Positions 42,053-49,294 of a stretch of 64,000 nucleotides of DNA are shown in pieces. The DNA is taken from IMG/VR virus record IMGVR_UViG_3300022885_000003, positions 50,739-114,738 of that record. One strand, written 5' to 3'. The stretch is from a virus. A model generated the notes under the pieces. The model did no database searches. It was not told the DNA's origin and saw nothing but the letters and a program-made list of their open reading frames with translations. Each line of letters starts with the position of its first letter. The stretch's first letter is position 1. Made by a program: the position numbers and the translations under genes.

Positions 42053-43146
42053 TGTTTTTCTTTCCTCGTTTCCTTCATATCATTTATTATCTCGGATACA
42101 AGCCTAGGTGGTATGTTAAACATTTGGGCGGTTTTATTTATTGATGAATTCTCACCCTTTTTCTCTAAATGCATTACCATATCAAAAATCCTTTTCTTTG
42201 TACCATATGATAATATATTCTTCTTAAATGAACGAGTAATTGCTGGTATACTCCACTCATCAACCGTTGATTTACGGTTGTCTTTAAGGAATTTTCTTAT
42301 TTCATGCTTACCATCTAATGTTTCGTAATTATTCTTCTCATCCGATACGTGATATGATTCACCACTTCGGTTATTGGTTATCAACCAACGCAATGCTTTT
42401 GCAACATCATGTAATGTCTTACCTTGTAAAATTGCTTGACCACTTGCATCATGATATCTTACCCATCCTTTATCAAATAATATTCTACCAACTGGGCTAT
42501 CAGGGTCGGTGGATTTAACATCTTCTAGTGACACGTTGTCAAATATTTTACCACTTAACCCCATCTTTTCTGGATGATCATACGCAAATTTTATATGGTG
42601 CGTTTCATTAGAATTTAAAGGAATGACCTTTGCATTTTTTGGATCGTTGGTCGGATTAATCCATAGTTTTTCATCGGCTATTGATTTAATGTGTGCTTCT
42701 CGAAACTGGGAAACCGAACTACGGTCTTTTTCTGGAAATCTACCATATCGTAGCCAATAATCCATGTCATACCCTTTTAGCTCAATCCAACTACGACTGG
42801 AAAACTCTTCATAAAAGGTATCAAATAAAATTGCTTCAAGTGGATAGATTTTATTGATTTGGCGTGCGGCTTTTAGGATTATCTCATTGCTATCGCCCTG
42901 CATAGATAGCGCAGTTGTTCCATCTCGAGACAACTCCATATTGCAACGGATCCATCCCATGTCACCAACAACTTCCATAAGAGTAGAACTCCAACCACCG
43001 ATTTGAGTGATCGTATCTTGATCCAAATCAAATAGTTCTGGATGATCTTTGACAATCTGAAAATGTTCTTGGTTTCGGGCCGGTATAATTCTGTTATCTT
43101 CTGAAAGATTTGGATTATACCAAAAACTTCTGGGTAGCTCAGTCAT
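42049..43146 (-). CDS. Duplicated-domain late protein, 365 aa
   Basis: Two related domains of ~110 residues: RSFWYNPNLSEDNRIIPARN... GDMGWIRCNMELSRDG and KLWINPTNDPKNAKVIPLNS... FDKGWVRYHDASGQAILQG. The C-terminal ~75 residues hold a helix-turn-helix-like region (SSINKTAQMFNIPPRLVSEI). Unlike its neighbours it lacks the MRxxEL leader (MTELPRSFW). An exact TATAAATA box lies 22 nt upstream. No enzyme motif. Confidence 0.75.
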   Translation of the reverse strand: MTELPRSFWYNPNLSEDNRIIPARNQEHFQIVKDHPELFDLDQDTITQIGGWSSTLMEVVGDMGWIRCNMELSRDGTTALSMQGDSNEIILKAARQINKIYPLEAILFDTFYEEFSSRSWIELKGYDMDYWLRYGRFPEKDRSSVSQFREAHIKSIADEKLWINPTNDPKNAKVIPLNSNETHHIKFAYDHPEKMGLSGKIFDNVSLEDVKSTDPDSPVGRILFDKGWVRYHDASGQAILQGKTLHDVAKALRWLITNNRSGESYHVSDEKNNYETLDGKHEIRKFLKDNRKSTVDEWSIPAITRSFKKNILSYGTKKRIFDMVMHLEKKGENSSINKTAQMFNIPPRLVSEIINDMKETRKEKQ

Positions 43147-43168
43147 AAATATCCCCTTTGTTATATAT

Positions 43169-43176
43169 TATTTATA
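43169..43176 (-). promoter_or_regulatory. T4 late promoter, exact consensus TATAAATA
   Basis: On the minus strand, 22 nt before the gene at 43146. It could drive the whole overlapping run down to 35524. Confidence 0.65.
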
Positions 43177-43203
43177 ATTTCAGGGAGGAGAGGTGTTAGG
43201 AAA

Positions 43204-44295
43204 TTATTTGGTTATCTTTGCAGCCAATTTCGCCGAATCCCACATGCTTGGTGGATTGCCATCCTTATCAAGTTTATTGCCGAATTTAGCTGCTTGGCGC
43301 TGTGTTTCGCCTTGTTTAACATCGACTGTGGTGTTAACACCAGGGACAATTAAACCATCTTCCATAATAACCGTAACATTATCAAATGTCAATTTAAAAT
43401 CTAAAACAAAATTTTCAGCATTCTGTTCATTATTAAACAATAATATTGCAATATTTGGTAATGGTGCATTATGATCTGGTGCAATGCCATCGAGATCAAT
43501 ATCATAATAACCCGGATCAATAGCAATACCATCGCTAGTTGCTGTAATAACAACGGATGGGTGTGAGCCTTTAATTACATTACGTAATATTCCATAATCA
43601 TCACGATAATCATCAATCCAATTATTAATTTCGGCATATTCGTTCTGAAATATTTCATTAATCTGAATATCTATCAAGCGTTTTTCAGATTCTGATAGCA
43701 TATTACTATATGCATTATTTGGCGCCCATTCCAATAGATCTTTTATTGAAGTATTATCTATTTGTTTAGACATTGCGCGAAAAAGGCTACCTTTTTTTTT
43801 AGTAAACTTAATTTCTTCTTTCAACGGTTTTGGTGACCAATCGCTGTTAAATGGTCTTATAAATTCATCGGCAAACTCTAGATCAAGGTTCCATTCTGGT
43901 AGATCCTCTACATCGCCGGAAAAATCATAACTTAAACTCAAATGCGGGATATATTCAGGGAAATCGTATTTAATATCGTTCTTATCTTTAATTTCCGTAT
44001 GACGCTTTGATAGAGCTGGTTCTGCGAAAGCAACAACTAACACATTATTATCTTCGCCAAAGAGTTTATACTCACAATCTTTAGCCTTTATTTTAAGAGC
44101 TGGATCATATGATTCAGGTGCTTCCGAAAATGTCTTTTCTTTATCAATGATAATAGTTGTGTGGAAATCATCATGCACATTTTCAATTTTATTCTTTTTA
44201 CACCATTCTACAATTTTATCATTGCATTCATCGGTGGGATTCATTCCCATAAATGTTCCTGAAGTTTTACCTTCTAATAGTTCTTGATATCTCAT
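43204..44295 (-). CDS. Acb1-like 2H phosphoesterase (anti-CBASS candidate) with C-terminal extension, 363 aa
   Basis: Leader MRYQELLEGK followed by TSGTFMGMNP. Residues ~12-140 show the 2H phosphoesterase pattern: DDFHTTIIID (H45-x-T47) and YDFPEYIPHLSLSYDFSGD (H118-x-S120). Overall order, including LSKRHTEI and the YDFPEYxPHxxLSYD block, matches the T4 57B/Acb1 family, which cuts the cyclic nucleotides that signal in CBASS defence. The second site has HxS in place of the usual HxT. The C-terminal ~200 residues are unrelated and unrecognised. ATG 44295 has GGGAGAT; a late-type box lies just upstream. Confidence 0.82.
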   Translation of the reverse strand: MRYQELLEGKTSGTFMGMNPTDECNDKIVEWCKKNKIENVHDDFHTTIIIDKEKTFSEAPESYDPALKIKAKDCEYKLFGEDNNVLVVAFAEPALSKRHTEIKDKNDIKYDFPEYIPHLSLSYDFSGDVEDLPEWNLDLEFADEFIRPFNSDWSPKPLKEEIKFTKKKGSLFRAMSKQIDNTSIKDLLEWAPNNAYSNMLSESEKRLIDIQINEIFQNEYAEINNWIDDYRDDYGILRNVIKGSHPSVVITATSDGIAIDPGYYDIDLDGIAPDHNAPLPNIAILLFNNEQNAENFVLDFKLTFDNVTVIMEDGLIVPGVNTTVDVKQGETQRQAAKFGNKLDKDGNPPSMWDSAKLAAKITK

Positions 44296-44311
44296 ATTAA
44301 TCTCCCTCGAA

Positions 44312-44653
44312 CTATTTAGTAGCTCGGCGATTAATAAGATTTTGTATCTGATGCCATGCTTTCGACGCCTCATTGTGGTTTAAATCGAAGAACCCTCTCA
44401 TCACTTCTTGAACATCTTCCCCACGGTTTACTAATTCAATGGTAATTCTATCTCGGGCAGGTTCCCATTCATCTAGTTTATCAGCGAACGGACACGAATA
44501 CGATAAGACACCAATCATATAATCAGTTAAATCATCATCTTTGATGTTTCGCAAAAGTTCGTTGAGGTTATCGAGTTGGTTAGCTGTCATCATATTATGA
44601 ATTACAGTGCATAAATTGGCTAACTCTCGATCAGTCATAGTTTGTTCTGTCAT
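44312..44653 (-). CDS. Hypothetical helical protein, 113 aa
   Basis: All-helical (TDRELANLCTVIHNMMTANQ, LDNLNELLRNIKDDDLTDYM, ARDRITIELVNRGEDVQEVM). No motif recognised. It lies in a tight run with the two genes upstream and ends next to the Acb1-like gene. Confidence 0.72.
   Translation of the reverse strand: MTEQTMTDRELANLCTVIHNMMTANQLDNLNELLRNIKDDDLTDYMIGVLSYSCPFADKLDEWEPARDRITIELVNRGEDVQEVMRGFFDLNHNEASKAWHQIQNLINRRATK
44313..44320 (-). promoter_or_regulatory. Late-type promoter variant ACTAAATA
   Basis: Minus strand, 17 nt before the Acb1-like gene; overlaps the end of the gene upstream. The short distance makes it uncertain. Confidence 0.35.
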
Positions 44654-44656
44654 ATC

Positions 44657-44869
44657 TTAATTAATTTTCTGGTATAACCAGCCAAAAAATCCAGTAACGC
44701 TGCCGAGATAAAATGCGCCCACAGACAATGCAATGACCACAATAAACCAAAACCATCCCATAATCATGGATACAAATGACCCAATAAGTAATCCAATAGC
44801 GATAAGGATTATCGGCAATCGCCAACCCTTTGGGATCTTATAGAAAATACTCAATAAAAATTCTACCAT
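44657..44869 (-). CDS. Small membrane protein, 70 aa
   Basis: Two transmembrane segments (LPIILIAIGLLIGSFVSMIM and FWFIVVIALSVGAFYLG) with short ends. ATG 44869 is chosen because the longer frame overlaps the gene upstream. Could be a holin or other inner-membrane protein, but nothing beyond size and topology supports that. Confidence 0.7.
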   Translation of the reverse strand: MVEFLLSIFYKIPKGWRLPIILIAIGLLIGSFVSMIMGWFWFIVVIALSVGAFYLGSVTGFFGWLYQKIN

Positions 44870-44870
44870 G

Positions 44871-45617
44871 TTATTCCTCTGTATCGATTGCAACCCTACC
44901 GGATCCAATCTCATCTAGATAAACTGTTGATTCTGGATTATCCGCTGCCAACTTAGCCATTGCTCGAGTTGGTGTAAAAGAAGGCCAATCATCTTCGAAT
45001 ATGTAGGCTGCAAAATGCGTATGCGTTCCGCCACCACCTGTACCTGTATGTATACAACTATTCCCGAATAACCCCGATCCAACATAAACCGTATGACTAA
45101 AATTCCTTTGCCCTTTCTTGCTTGAAGGAGCAATCATTGTAACATCGCATGTATCGAAATGTATATCAAGCGTACCACGCCATCCCGGATACGAGGTTGG
45201 CAAATCACCACGCTTCCCGGCCCAATTTCTTGCGCCATCCTTTGGGCAATGATGTGAATTACTAACTCGGGGACTATATAGTGCGCCGATCGTTATATCC
45301 AATATTTTGGGAATTTTAACAGTCCATTTGAGATTAATAGCCTTGATCAACTTCCTAAAGGTTTCATTGTTCTCACGCAAGATTGCCTGCATAACAAACG
45401 CTTCTTGATTTTCTATCATGTACTCAAGAACGTCTTGGATACACAACTGTTCTCGAGCAACTTTCGTAATTTCCGACAACTCTTTAAGAGTTTTTCGATA
45501 ATGGCGGCTTGATATCTTACCAGCAGCCAACTCCCGGAGATGCTTCCTATATTCGGGTTTGCTTTCAAAATAGCATTTCTTATGGTAATCACACTTCCAA
45601 ATTTCAATTTTTGACAT
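44871..45617 (-). CDS. Hypothetical protein with N-terminal zinc-finger-like motif, 248 aa
   Basis: The N-terminus KIEIWKCDYHKKCYFESKPEY contains Cx4C with a nearby H (possible zinc finger). The C-terminal half holds SNSHHCPKDGARNWAGKRGD, GWRGTLDIHFDTC and GTGGGGTHTHFAAYIF. Conserved-looking histidines and cysteines suggest metal binding, but I do not recognise the family. ATG 45617 is used; own sigma70-type promoter. Confidence 0.72.
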   Translation of the reverse strand: MSKIEIWKCDYHKKCYFESKPEYRKHLRELAAGKISSRHYRKTLKELSEITKVAREQLCIQDVLEYMIENQEAFVMQAILRENNETFRKLIKAINLKWTVKIPKILDITIGALYSPRVSNSHHCPKDGARNWAGKRGDLPTSYPGWRGTLDIHFDTCDVTMIAPSSKKGQRNFSHTVYVGSGLFGNSCIHTGTGGGGTHTHFAAYIFEDDWPSFTPTRAMAKLAADNPESTVYLDEIGSGRVAIDTEE

Positions 45618-45647
45618 AGTATGTCCAATCTTTATTCCAATGCAAAT

Positions 45648-45675
45648 ATTATAACACTGGAACAAGGATTGTCAA
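45648..45675 (-). promoter_or_regulatory. Sigma70-like early promoter
   Basis: Minus strand TTGACA (45675-45670), 16-nt spacer, TATAAT (45653-45648), before the gene at 45617. It lies directly after the RlmN-like gene. Confidence 0.8.
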
Positions 45676-45676
45676 A

Positions 45677-46501
45677 TTATTTTTTCTCGAAGGCGCCACG
45701 TGTTTGACCACAAGCTGCGCCAACCTTCGACCCATCAGTTGCGTGATATTCGACTGTTAATCCGTACCAACGCAATTGACCAACGAACCATTCATAGTTT
45801 GAAGACGCTTTGAATTTGTCGTTTTCAATTGGATTGTATCGACTGATCTTGATATATTCATTCCTAAATACATCGACGATGGCTTCAACGTCATCGATTT
45901 GATCATTCACTCCTTGGATGAGCGCAAAGTTCAACTCCACTGGTCCATCATTGTGTGCATGATAATAATCAATTGCTTTTTTAATTTCAGAAATTGGCTT
46001 AGCCAGTGGCATAAACCAGGAACGAACATCTTCATACATTGAATGAATTGATACTTGAAGTTTAAACGGAGCCCCAAAATCTTCATGCGCTAGTTCTTTA
46101 ATTCTCTCTGGGGCAGCACCTGAAGTCGACAAACTAAACTTTGCATCATCGTATGTCTGAGAAATTTCATGCAATGCAGCAATAACATTCTTGTAATTGA
46201 GCAAGGGCTCTCCCTCTCCCATTACGGAGAACAGCATCGGCTTATCATACGAAAGTTCTGTATCATAGGTTGCTCGCATGTGAGCAACTTGATGAAGAAT
46301 TTCATCCTTGGTAAGATTTATTGTACGACCCGGGCCTGGGCTCGCACAGAAAACACAACCCACAGCGCAATTGAGCTGGGTTGAAAAGCAAATTACACGC
46401 TTTTCGGGGCGATTGAAATAAATGGCCTCAGCCATTCTCCCTGAGCTAACTTGAATGAGGTCTTTTTGGACGGGTGCCTCTCCCATTGGTATTTGTTCCA
46501 T
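45677..46501 (-). CDS. RlmN/Cfr-like radical SAM methyltransferase, 274 aa
   Basis: Radical SAM cluster motif NCAVGCVFC (C45, C49, C52). The two catalytic cysteines of RlmN are also placed: C38 in VICFSTQ and C264 in GAACGQTRG. The SAM-binding VMGEGEPLLN block and SLSTSGAAP are typical. RlmN methylates A2503 of 23S rRNA and A37 of some tRNAs. This protein lacks the ~90-residue N-terminal accessory domain of cellular RlmN, so its RNA target may differ. The phage IscA-like protein might supply clusters. Shine-Dalgarno AAGGAGG. Confidence 0.92.
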   Translation of the reverse strand: MEQIPMGEAPVQKDLIQVSSGRMAEAIYFNRPEKRVICFSTQLNCAVGCVFCASPGPGRTINLTKDEILHQVAHMRATYDTELSYDKPMLFSVMGEGEPLLNYKNVIAALHEISQTYDDAKFSLSTSGAAPERIKELAHEDFGAPFKLQVSIHSMYEDVRSWFMPLAKPISEIKKAIDYYHAHNDGPVELNFALIQGVNDQIDDVEAIVDVFRNEYIKISRYNPIENDKFKASSNYEWFVGQLRWYGLTVEYHATDGSKVGAACGQTRGAFEKK

Positions 46502-46511
46502 TTAATCCTCC

Positions 46512-46844
46512 TTATTTCGAATCCAATGATAATTTTAACATTATTGCGGTATCTCGATCCTTAACAAATAACGACGCTCTCTTATCACTCATATGAAGTT
46601 TACGGGTATCCCAATCAATGGCAAATTCGCCGACATTATCGCGCAACCATTTACAAACTTCCATATTATGACGAACATTGACAAGAACCGGACAATTAAC
46701 TATTCCAGCTTCTTCCCGTTCATTATATTCGTCACGAACTTTATCATAACATTCATTGCTCTCGCAATTTTTAGGATGATAATCTCTTCTCATCAAATAA
46801 TATAGATCTCGTGAAGTTTTAGTCTTATAATCATCTTCTCGCAT
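46512..46844 (-). CDS. Tagged small protein, 110 aa
   Basis: N-terminal half has CESNECYDKVRDEYNE; then strand (VNCPVLVNVRH), helix (NMEVCKWLRDNVGEFAIDWD), strand (SLFVKD) and RDTAIMLKLSLDSK. The terminal FKLTW is degraded to LKLSL. Start overlaps the stop of the gene upstream (ATGA-type). Last of an eight-gene run. Confidence 0.8.
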   Translation of the reverse strand: MREDDYKTKTSRDLYYLMRRDYHPKNCESNECYDKVRDEYNEREEAGIVNCPVLVNVRHNMEVCKWLRDNVGEFAIDWDTRKLHMSDKRASLFVKDRDTAIMLKLSLDSK

Positions 46845-47398
46845 TATGCAACTCCGATCTCGCCAGCCATTACCAACTTTGTCAATACGGCGTTCTCCTT
46901 CGTATCAACGAATATTACTTCATTGCGAACATGCCAGTTTAGACCATATTCACCAATGTTCTCTTTGAGCCAGTCCAGCGATTCCTTAGAAACATATCTG
47001 TCATCACATAACGCCGGATAATAGACTGTTCCGATACCATTACCAAGTTCGATCTGACAATTCTTTTGCCCTAGTTTGTCAATAGCCACTTCCAATAGCT
47101 GCTTACAATACTTCCCAATTCGAGACGTATTCGAACCCTTCCGGCACGGTTTCTGCCAATACGCAATTTGCTTTTCCGTCAAAAATCCCCGATTCTTATA
47201 GAACTTGGCCATGCCAGTCCCTTTCTTGGCATCATTAACAGCAAAACCCTCCGAATTGGCAAATCGGGTAATTTCCACTGTCGCCTCATAATGCGTTTGT
47301 CGATTCAATAAATGAACCAATGCTCGACCAACCGCGTGCATTCCAACTTCGTCTTTCCGGTCTAAAACGTTTTTAATAGTGTCAACTGTCGGCAACAT
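46844..47398 (-). CDS. Phage domain fused to tag module, 184 aa
   Basis: Residues ~1-100 (HAVGRALVHLLNRQTHYEAT, GFLTEKQIAYWQKP, RIGKYCKQLLEVA) match a helical domain common in phage proteins of unknown role. Residues ~110-184 form the family module: strand (GIGTVYYPALC), helix (SKESLDWLKENIGEYGLNWH), strands and EVIFVDTKENAVLTKLVMAGEIGVA. It shows that the module is joined to unrelated domains. GGAGATCG site and own promoter. Confidence 0.82.
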   Translation of the reverse strand: MLPTVDTIKNVLDRKDEVGMHAVGRALVHLLNRQTHYEATVEITRFANSEGFAVNDAKKGTGMAKFYKNRGFLTEKQIAYWQKPCRKGSNTSRIGKYCKQLLEVAIDKLGQKNCQIELGNGIGTVYYPALCDDRYVSKESLDWLKENIGEYGLNWHVRNEVIFVDTKENAVLTKLVMAGEIGVA

Positions 47399-47424
47399 AT
47401 TCGATCTCCTTATTTTGTACCACC

Positions 47425-47453
47425 ATTATAGCACCAGGAATGACTGGTGTCAA
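47425..47453 (-). promoter_or_regulatory. Sigma70-like early promoter
   Basis: Minus strand TTGACA (47453-47448), 17-nt spacer, TATAAT (47430-47425), before the gene at 47398. Confidence 0.8.
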
Positions 47454-47457
47454 CCTT

Positions 47458-47766
47458 CTACATAAACGTTAATTTGAATAAAGTAGCATCAGATTTGAGT
47501 TCAAACCGTATTACGGTTAATGGTTCATCAGTTGATGTAAAATCCACTGAATGATATCTCGCCGTTGCCCAAGCGCCATTCATATTGTCCCAAACCCATT
47601 GTAGTATTTCATCATAATCTGGAGTGCCGCCTAGGGTAATCGGAATCGTGTAAGGAAGCATAACACAATCACCGGTTTTCCTATTTTCATCTGCCGGAGC
47701 GTGTTTTTTCGCAGGACCACAATGAGCATTGTGTGTCAAATATACAGGGCATTCTAAACAATTCAT
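47458..47766 (-). CDS. Cys-finger tagged protein, 102 aa
   Basis: N-terminus MNCLECPVYLTHNAHCGP plus a fourth cysteine at TGDCVMLPY gives a C4 arrangement shared with three neighbours, likely a small zinc finger. The rest is strand (YTIPITLGG), helix (YDEILQWVWDNMNGAWATA), strand and VIRFELKSDATLFKLTFM. Function unknown. Confidence 0.85.
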   Translation of the reverse strand: MNCLECPVYLTHNAHCGPAKKHAPADENRKTGDCVMLPYTIPITLGGTPDYDEILQWVWDNMNGAWATARYHSVDFTSTDEPLTVIRFELKSDATLFKLTFM

Positions 47767-47767
47767 G

Positions 47768-48079
47768 TTAATTCCAAGTTAACTTAAATTTAACAGCATC
47801 TTCTTCAAGTTCAAATTTAAATTCAAAAAGATCTTCTTCATGTTCTGGTCGGTGCCTTCTAGGAACATAAGTCCAGTCACCTTTGTTATTAGAATTTAAC
47901 CAACTTAACATGTCGAACCCGTATATAGCTGATTGATGTTCTTCTAAAGTTGGTTTTGATATTACAACTGTATATTCTAGTCGTTGACATGAATGATATT
48001 TTCGCCCGTCGATTGGATAATACCATTCATCGGTTTTGTAGCCACATGTTTCTTTAAATTGACATGTTTCACAATCCAT
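47768..48079 (-). CDS. Cys-finger tagged protein, 103 aa
   Basis: MDCETCQFKETCGYK and YHSCQRLEY form the C4 finger; then strand (YTVVISKPT), helix (FDMLSWLNSNNKGDWTYV), strand and FEFKFELEEDAVKFKLTWN. A clean example of the family. The start overlaps the stop of the gene upstream (TTAATG). Function unknown. Confidence 0.86.
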   Translation of the reverse strand: MDCETCQFKETCGYKTDEWYYPIDGRKYHSCQRLEYTVVISKPTLEEHQSAIYGFDMLSWLNSNNKGDWTYVPRRHRPEHEEDLFEFKFELEEDAVKFKLTWN

Positions 48080-48285
48080 TAATCATCATTCCATGTCATT
48101 TTAAATAAAATTGCTACAGAATAGTCATGAATTCTCATACCATCTCCACTAATTGTATAATCAGTCTCATCATAGCCGCGACTATCAAACCAATTCCTAA
48201 CTTTATCCATTAATTGACGAGTAGAAATCATGCTCCTGCCGCGCTTATTTCTCGGCATTAATTCATGAAACCAAAATATAGTCAT
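48079..48285 (-). CDS. Tagged small protein, 68 aa
   Basis: The shortest copy. Helix (LMDKVRNWFDSRGYD), strands (DYTISGDGMRIH) and a tag-like DYSVAILFKMTWNDD. It lacks the finger and the first strand, so it may be a reduced copy. It starts 1 nt after the previous gene's stop. Confidence 0.75.
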   Translation of the reverse strand: MTIFWFHELMPRNKRGRSMISTRQLMDKVRNWFDSRGYDETDYTISGDGMRIHDYSVAILFKMTWNDD

Positions 48286-48286
48286 A

Positions 48287-48628
48287 TTAATCCCATGTTA
48301 ATTTAAACATAATAGCGTCTTCTTCAAATTCAAATTTAAATTGCATATAGTCATTTTTAATATTATGCCTTAAATTTTCACGATCTTCAATTTTAAAATT
48401 TGAACGGGCAGTCCAAGCACCCTTAATATTTTCTTCAATCCATGTGGTTAATTTCAAATATTCAACACCGTGCGTATGTTTTCCTCTTAATATATTGGTA
48501 ACATGTGGTAATATTAAGCAATTATCGGATTTTTGTTTATGAGGCGACTTGTAAAAAATCATGTGCCGGGCTTCAAACGGGCCACATTCATTAACAGCTT
48601 GATCGATATTACAATCGTTGCAATCCAT
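48287..48628 (-). CDS. Cys-finger tagged protein, 113 aa
   Basis: MDCNDCNIDQAVNECGPFEA and SDNCLILPHV form the C4 finger; then helix (EYLKLTTWIEENIKGAWTAR), strand and QFKFEFEEDAIMFKLTWD. Very like the copies at 47458, 47768 and 48931. The start comes after the stop of the gene upstream with no gap. Function unknown. Confidence 0.86.
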   Translation of the reverse strand: MDCNDCNIDQAVNECGPFEARHMIFYKSPHKQKSDNCLILPHVTNILRGKHTHGVEYLKLTTWIEENIKGAWTARSNFKIEDRENLRHNIKNDYMQFKFEFEEDAIMFKLTWD

Positions 48629-48922
48629 TTAAATTAACATCCTAAACATCACAGCATCCTCTTCGTCTTCAAAATAGAAAAATGTTCCACCGTGATCTCC
48701 ATCTCCTTGTCTGTCTACTCCCCATCTACCCTTACATGTTTCATGAACAATTGCCATAAAATCAATTATTTTAAATCTGTTTTCTTCGTTAACAAAGACA
48801 CAGTGTTCAAATATAAATCGAAGATTTGATCTTCGCTCATATCGACTGTCTGATATAATCTCTTCATATTTTTCATCTTGCCTAATACTATATTCAAACA
48901 TTAGTTCAATATAATTTACCAT
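48629..48922 (-). CDS. Tagged small protein, 97 aa
   Basis: No Cys finger; the N-terminal half is helical (SIRQDEKYEEIISDSRYERR). Then helix (FKIIDFMAIVHETCKGRWGV), strand and TFFYFEDEEDAVMFRMLI, where the end is LI instead of TW. TGAGG Shine-Dalgarno. Function unknown. Confidence 0.83.
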   Translation of the reverse strand: MVNYIELMFEYSIRQDEKYEEIISDSRYERRSNLRFIFEHCVFVNEENRFKIIDFMAIVHETCKGRWGVDRQGDGDHGGTFFYFEDEEDAVMFRMLI

Positions 48923-48930
48923 GGCTTACC

Positions 48931-49221
48931 TCACACATCTATATCCATAAATGTCATTTTTGCTAAAATTGCATCCTCTTTGAGTTCAAATTTAAATCGC
49001 ATCGGGCTTAGAGCAAGTCCTGACCTATAACTCAATGTTCCTTTGCAATTTTCATCAATCCAATCAACTACATCCGTTAAATGCCTTCCTTTTTTAAAGG
49101 GTATAATAACAAAATGTTTCAAATATATGCAATTGGAAGTTTTTGCATTTGATTCACCCGTAGTAAATAATGGTCCACATGGATCAACACTCGAATAAAT
49201 TGGGCAATTTTCACAATCCAT
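48931..49221 (-). CDS. Cys-finger tagged protein, 96 aa
   Basis: MDCENCPIYSSVDPCGPLF and TSNCIYLKHF form the C4 finger; then helix (HLTDVVDWIDENCKGTLSYR), strand and MRFKFELKEDAILAKMTF, with a DIDV tail. ATG 49221 with AGGAGA is chosen over an in-frame TTG at 49227. First gene of the run. Confidence 0.84.
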   Translation of the reverse strand: MDCENCPIYSSVDPCGPLFTTGESNAKTSNCIYLKHFVIIPFKKGRHLTDVVDWIDENCKGTLSYRSGLALSPMRFKFELKEDAILAKMTFMDIDV

Positions 49222-49242
49222 AAACAATCTCCTAATACTAAT

Positions 49243-49271
49243 ATATTAACAAATAAATATAGATATGTCAA
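49243..49271 (-). promoter_or_regulatory. Sigma70-like early promoter
   Basis: Minus strand TTGACA (49271-49266), 17-nt spacer, TAATAT (49248-49243), for the tagged run starting at 49221. Confidence 0.65.
49252..49259 (+). promoter_or_regulatory. T4-type late box AATAAATA overlapping a divergent promoter
   Basis: 35 nt before the DnaJ-like start on the plus strand, inside the spacer of the minus-strand early promoter. The DnaJ gene also has TATAAT at 49283-49288, only 6 nt before its ATG. Confidence 0.4.
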
Positions 49272-49294
49272 TTAAATACAAGTATAATTAAAAT

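Noticed and set aside
44657-44869. Holin
   Set aside because: Two transmembrane segments and small size are not enough, and the gene is far from the amidase.
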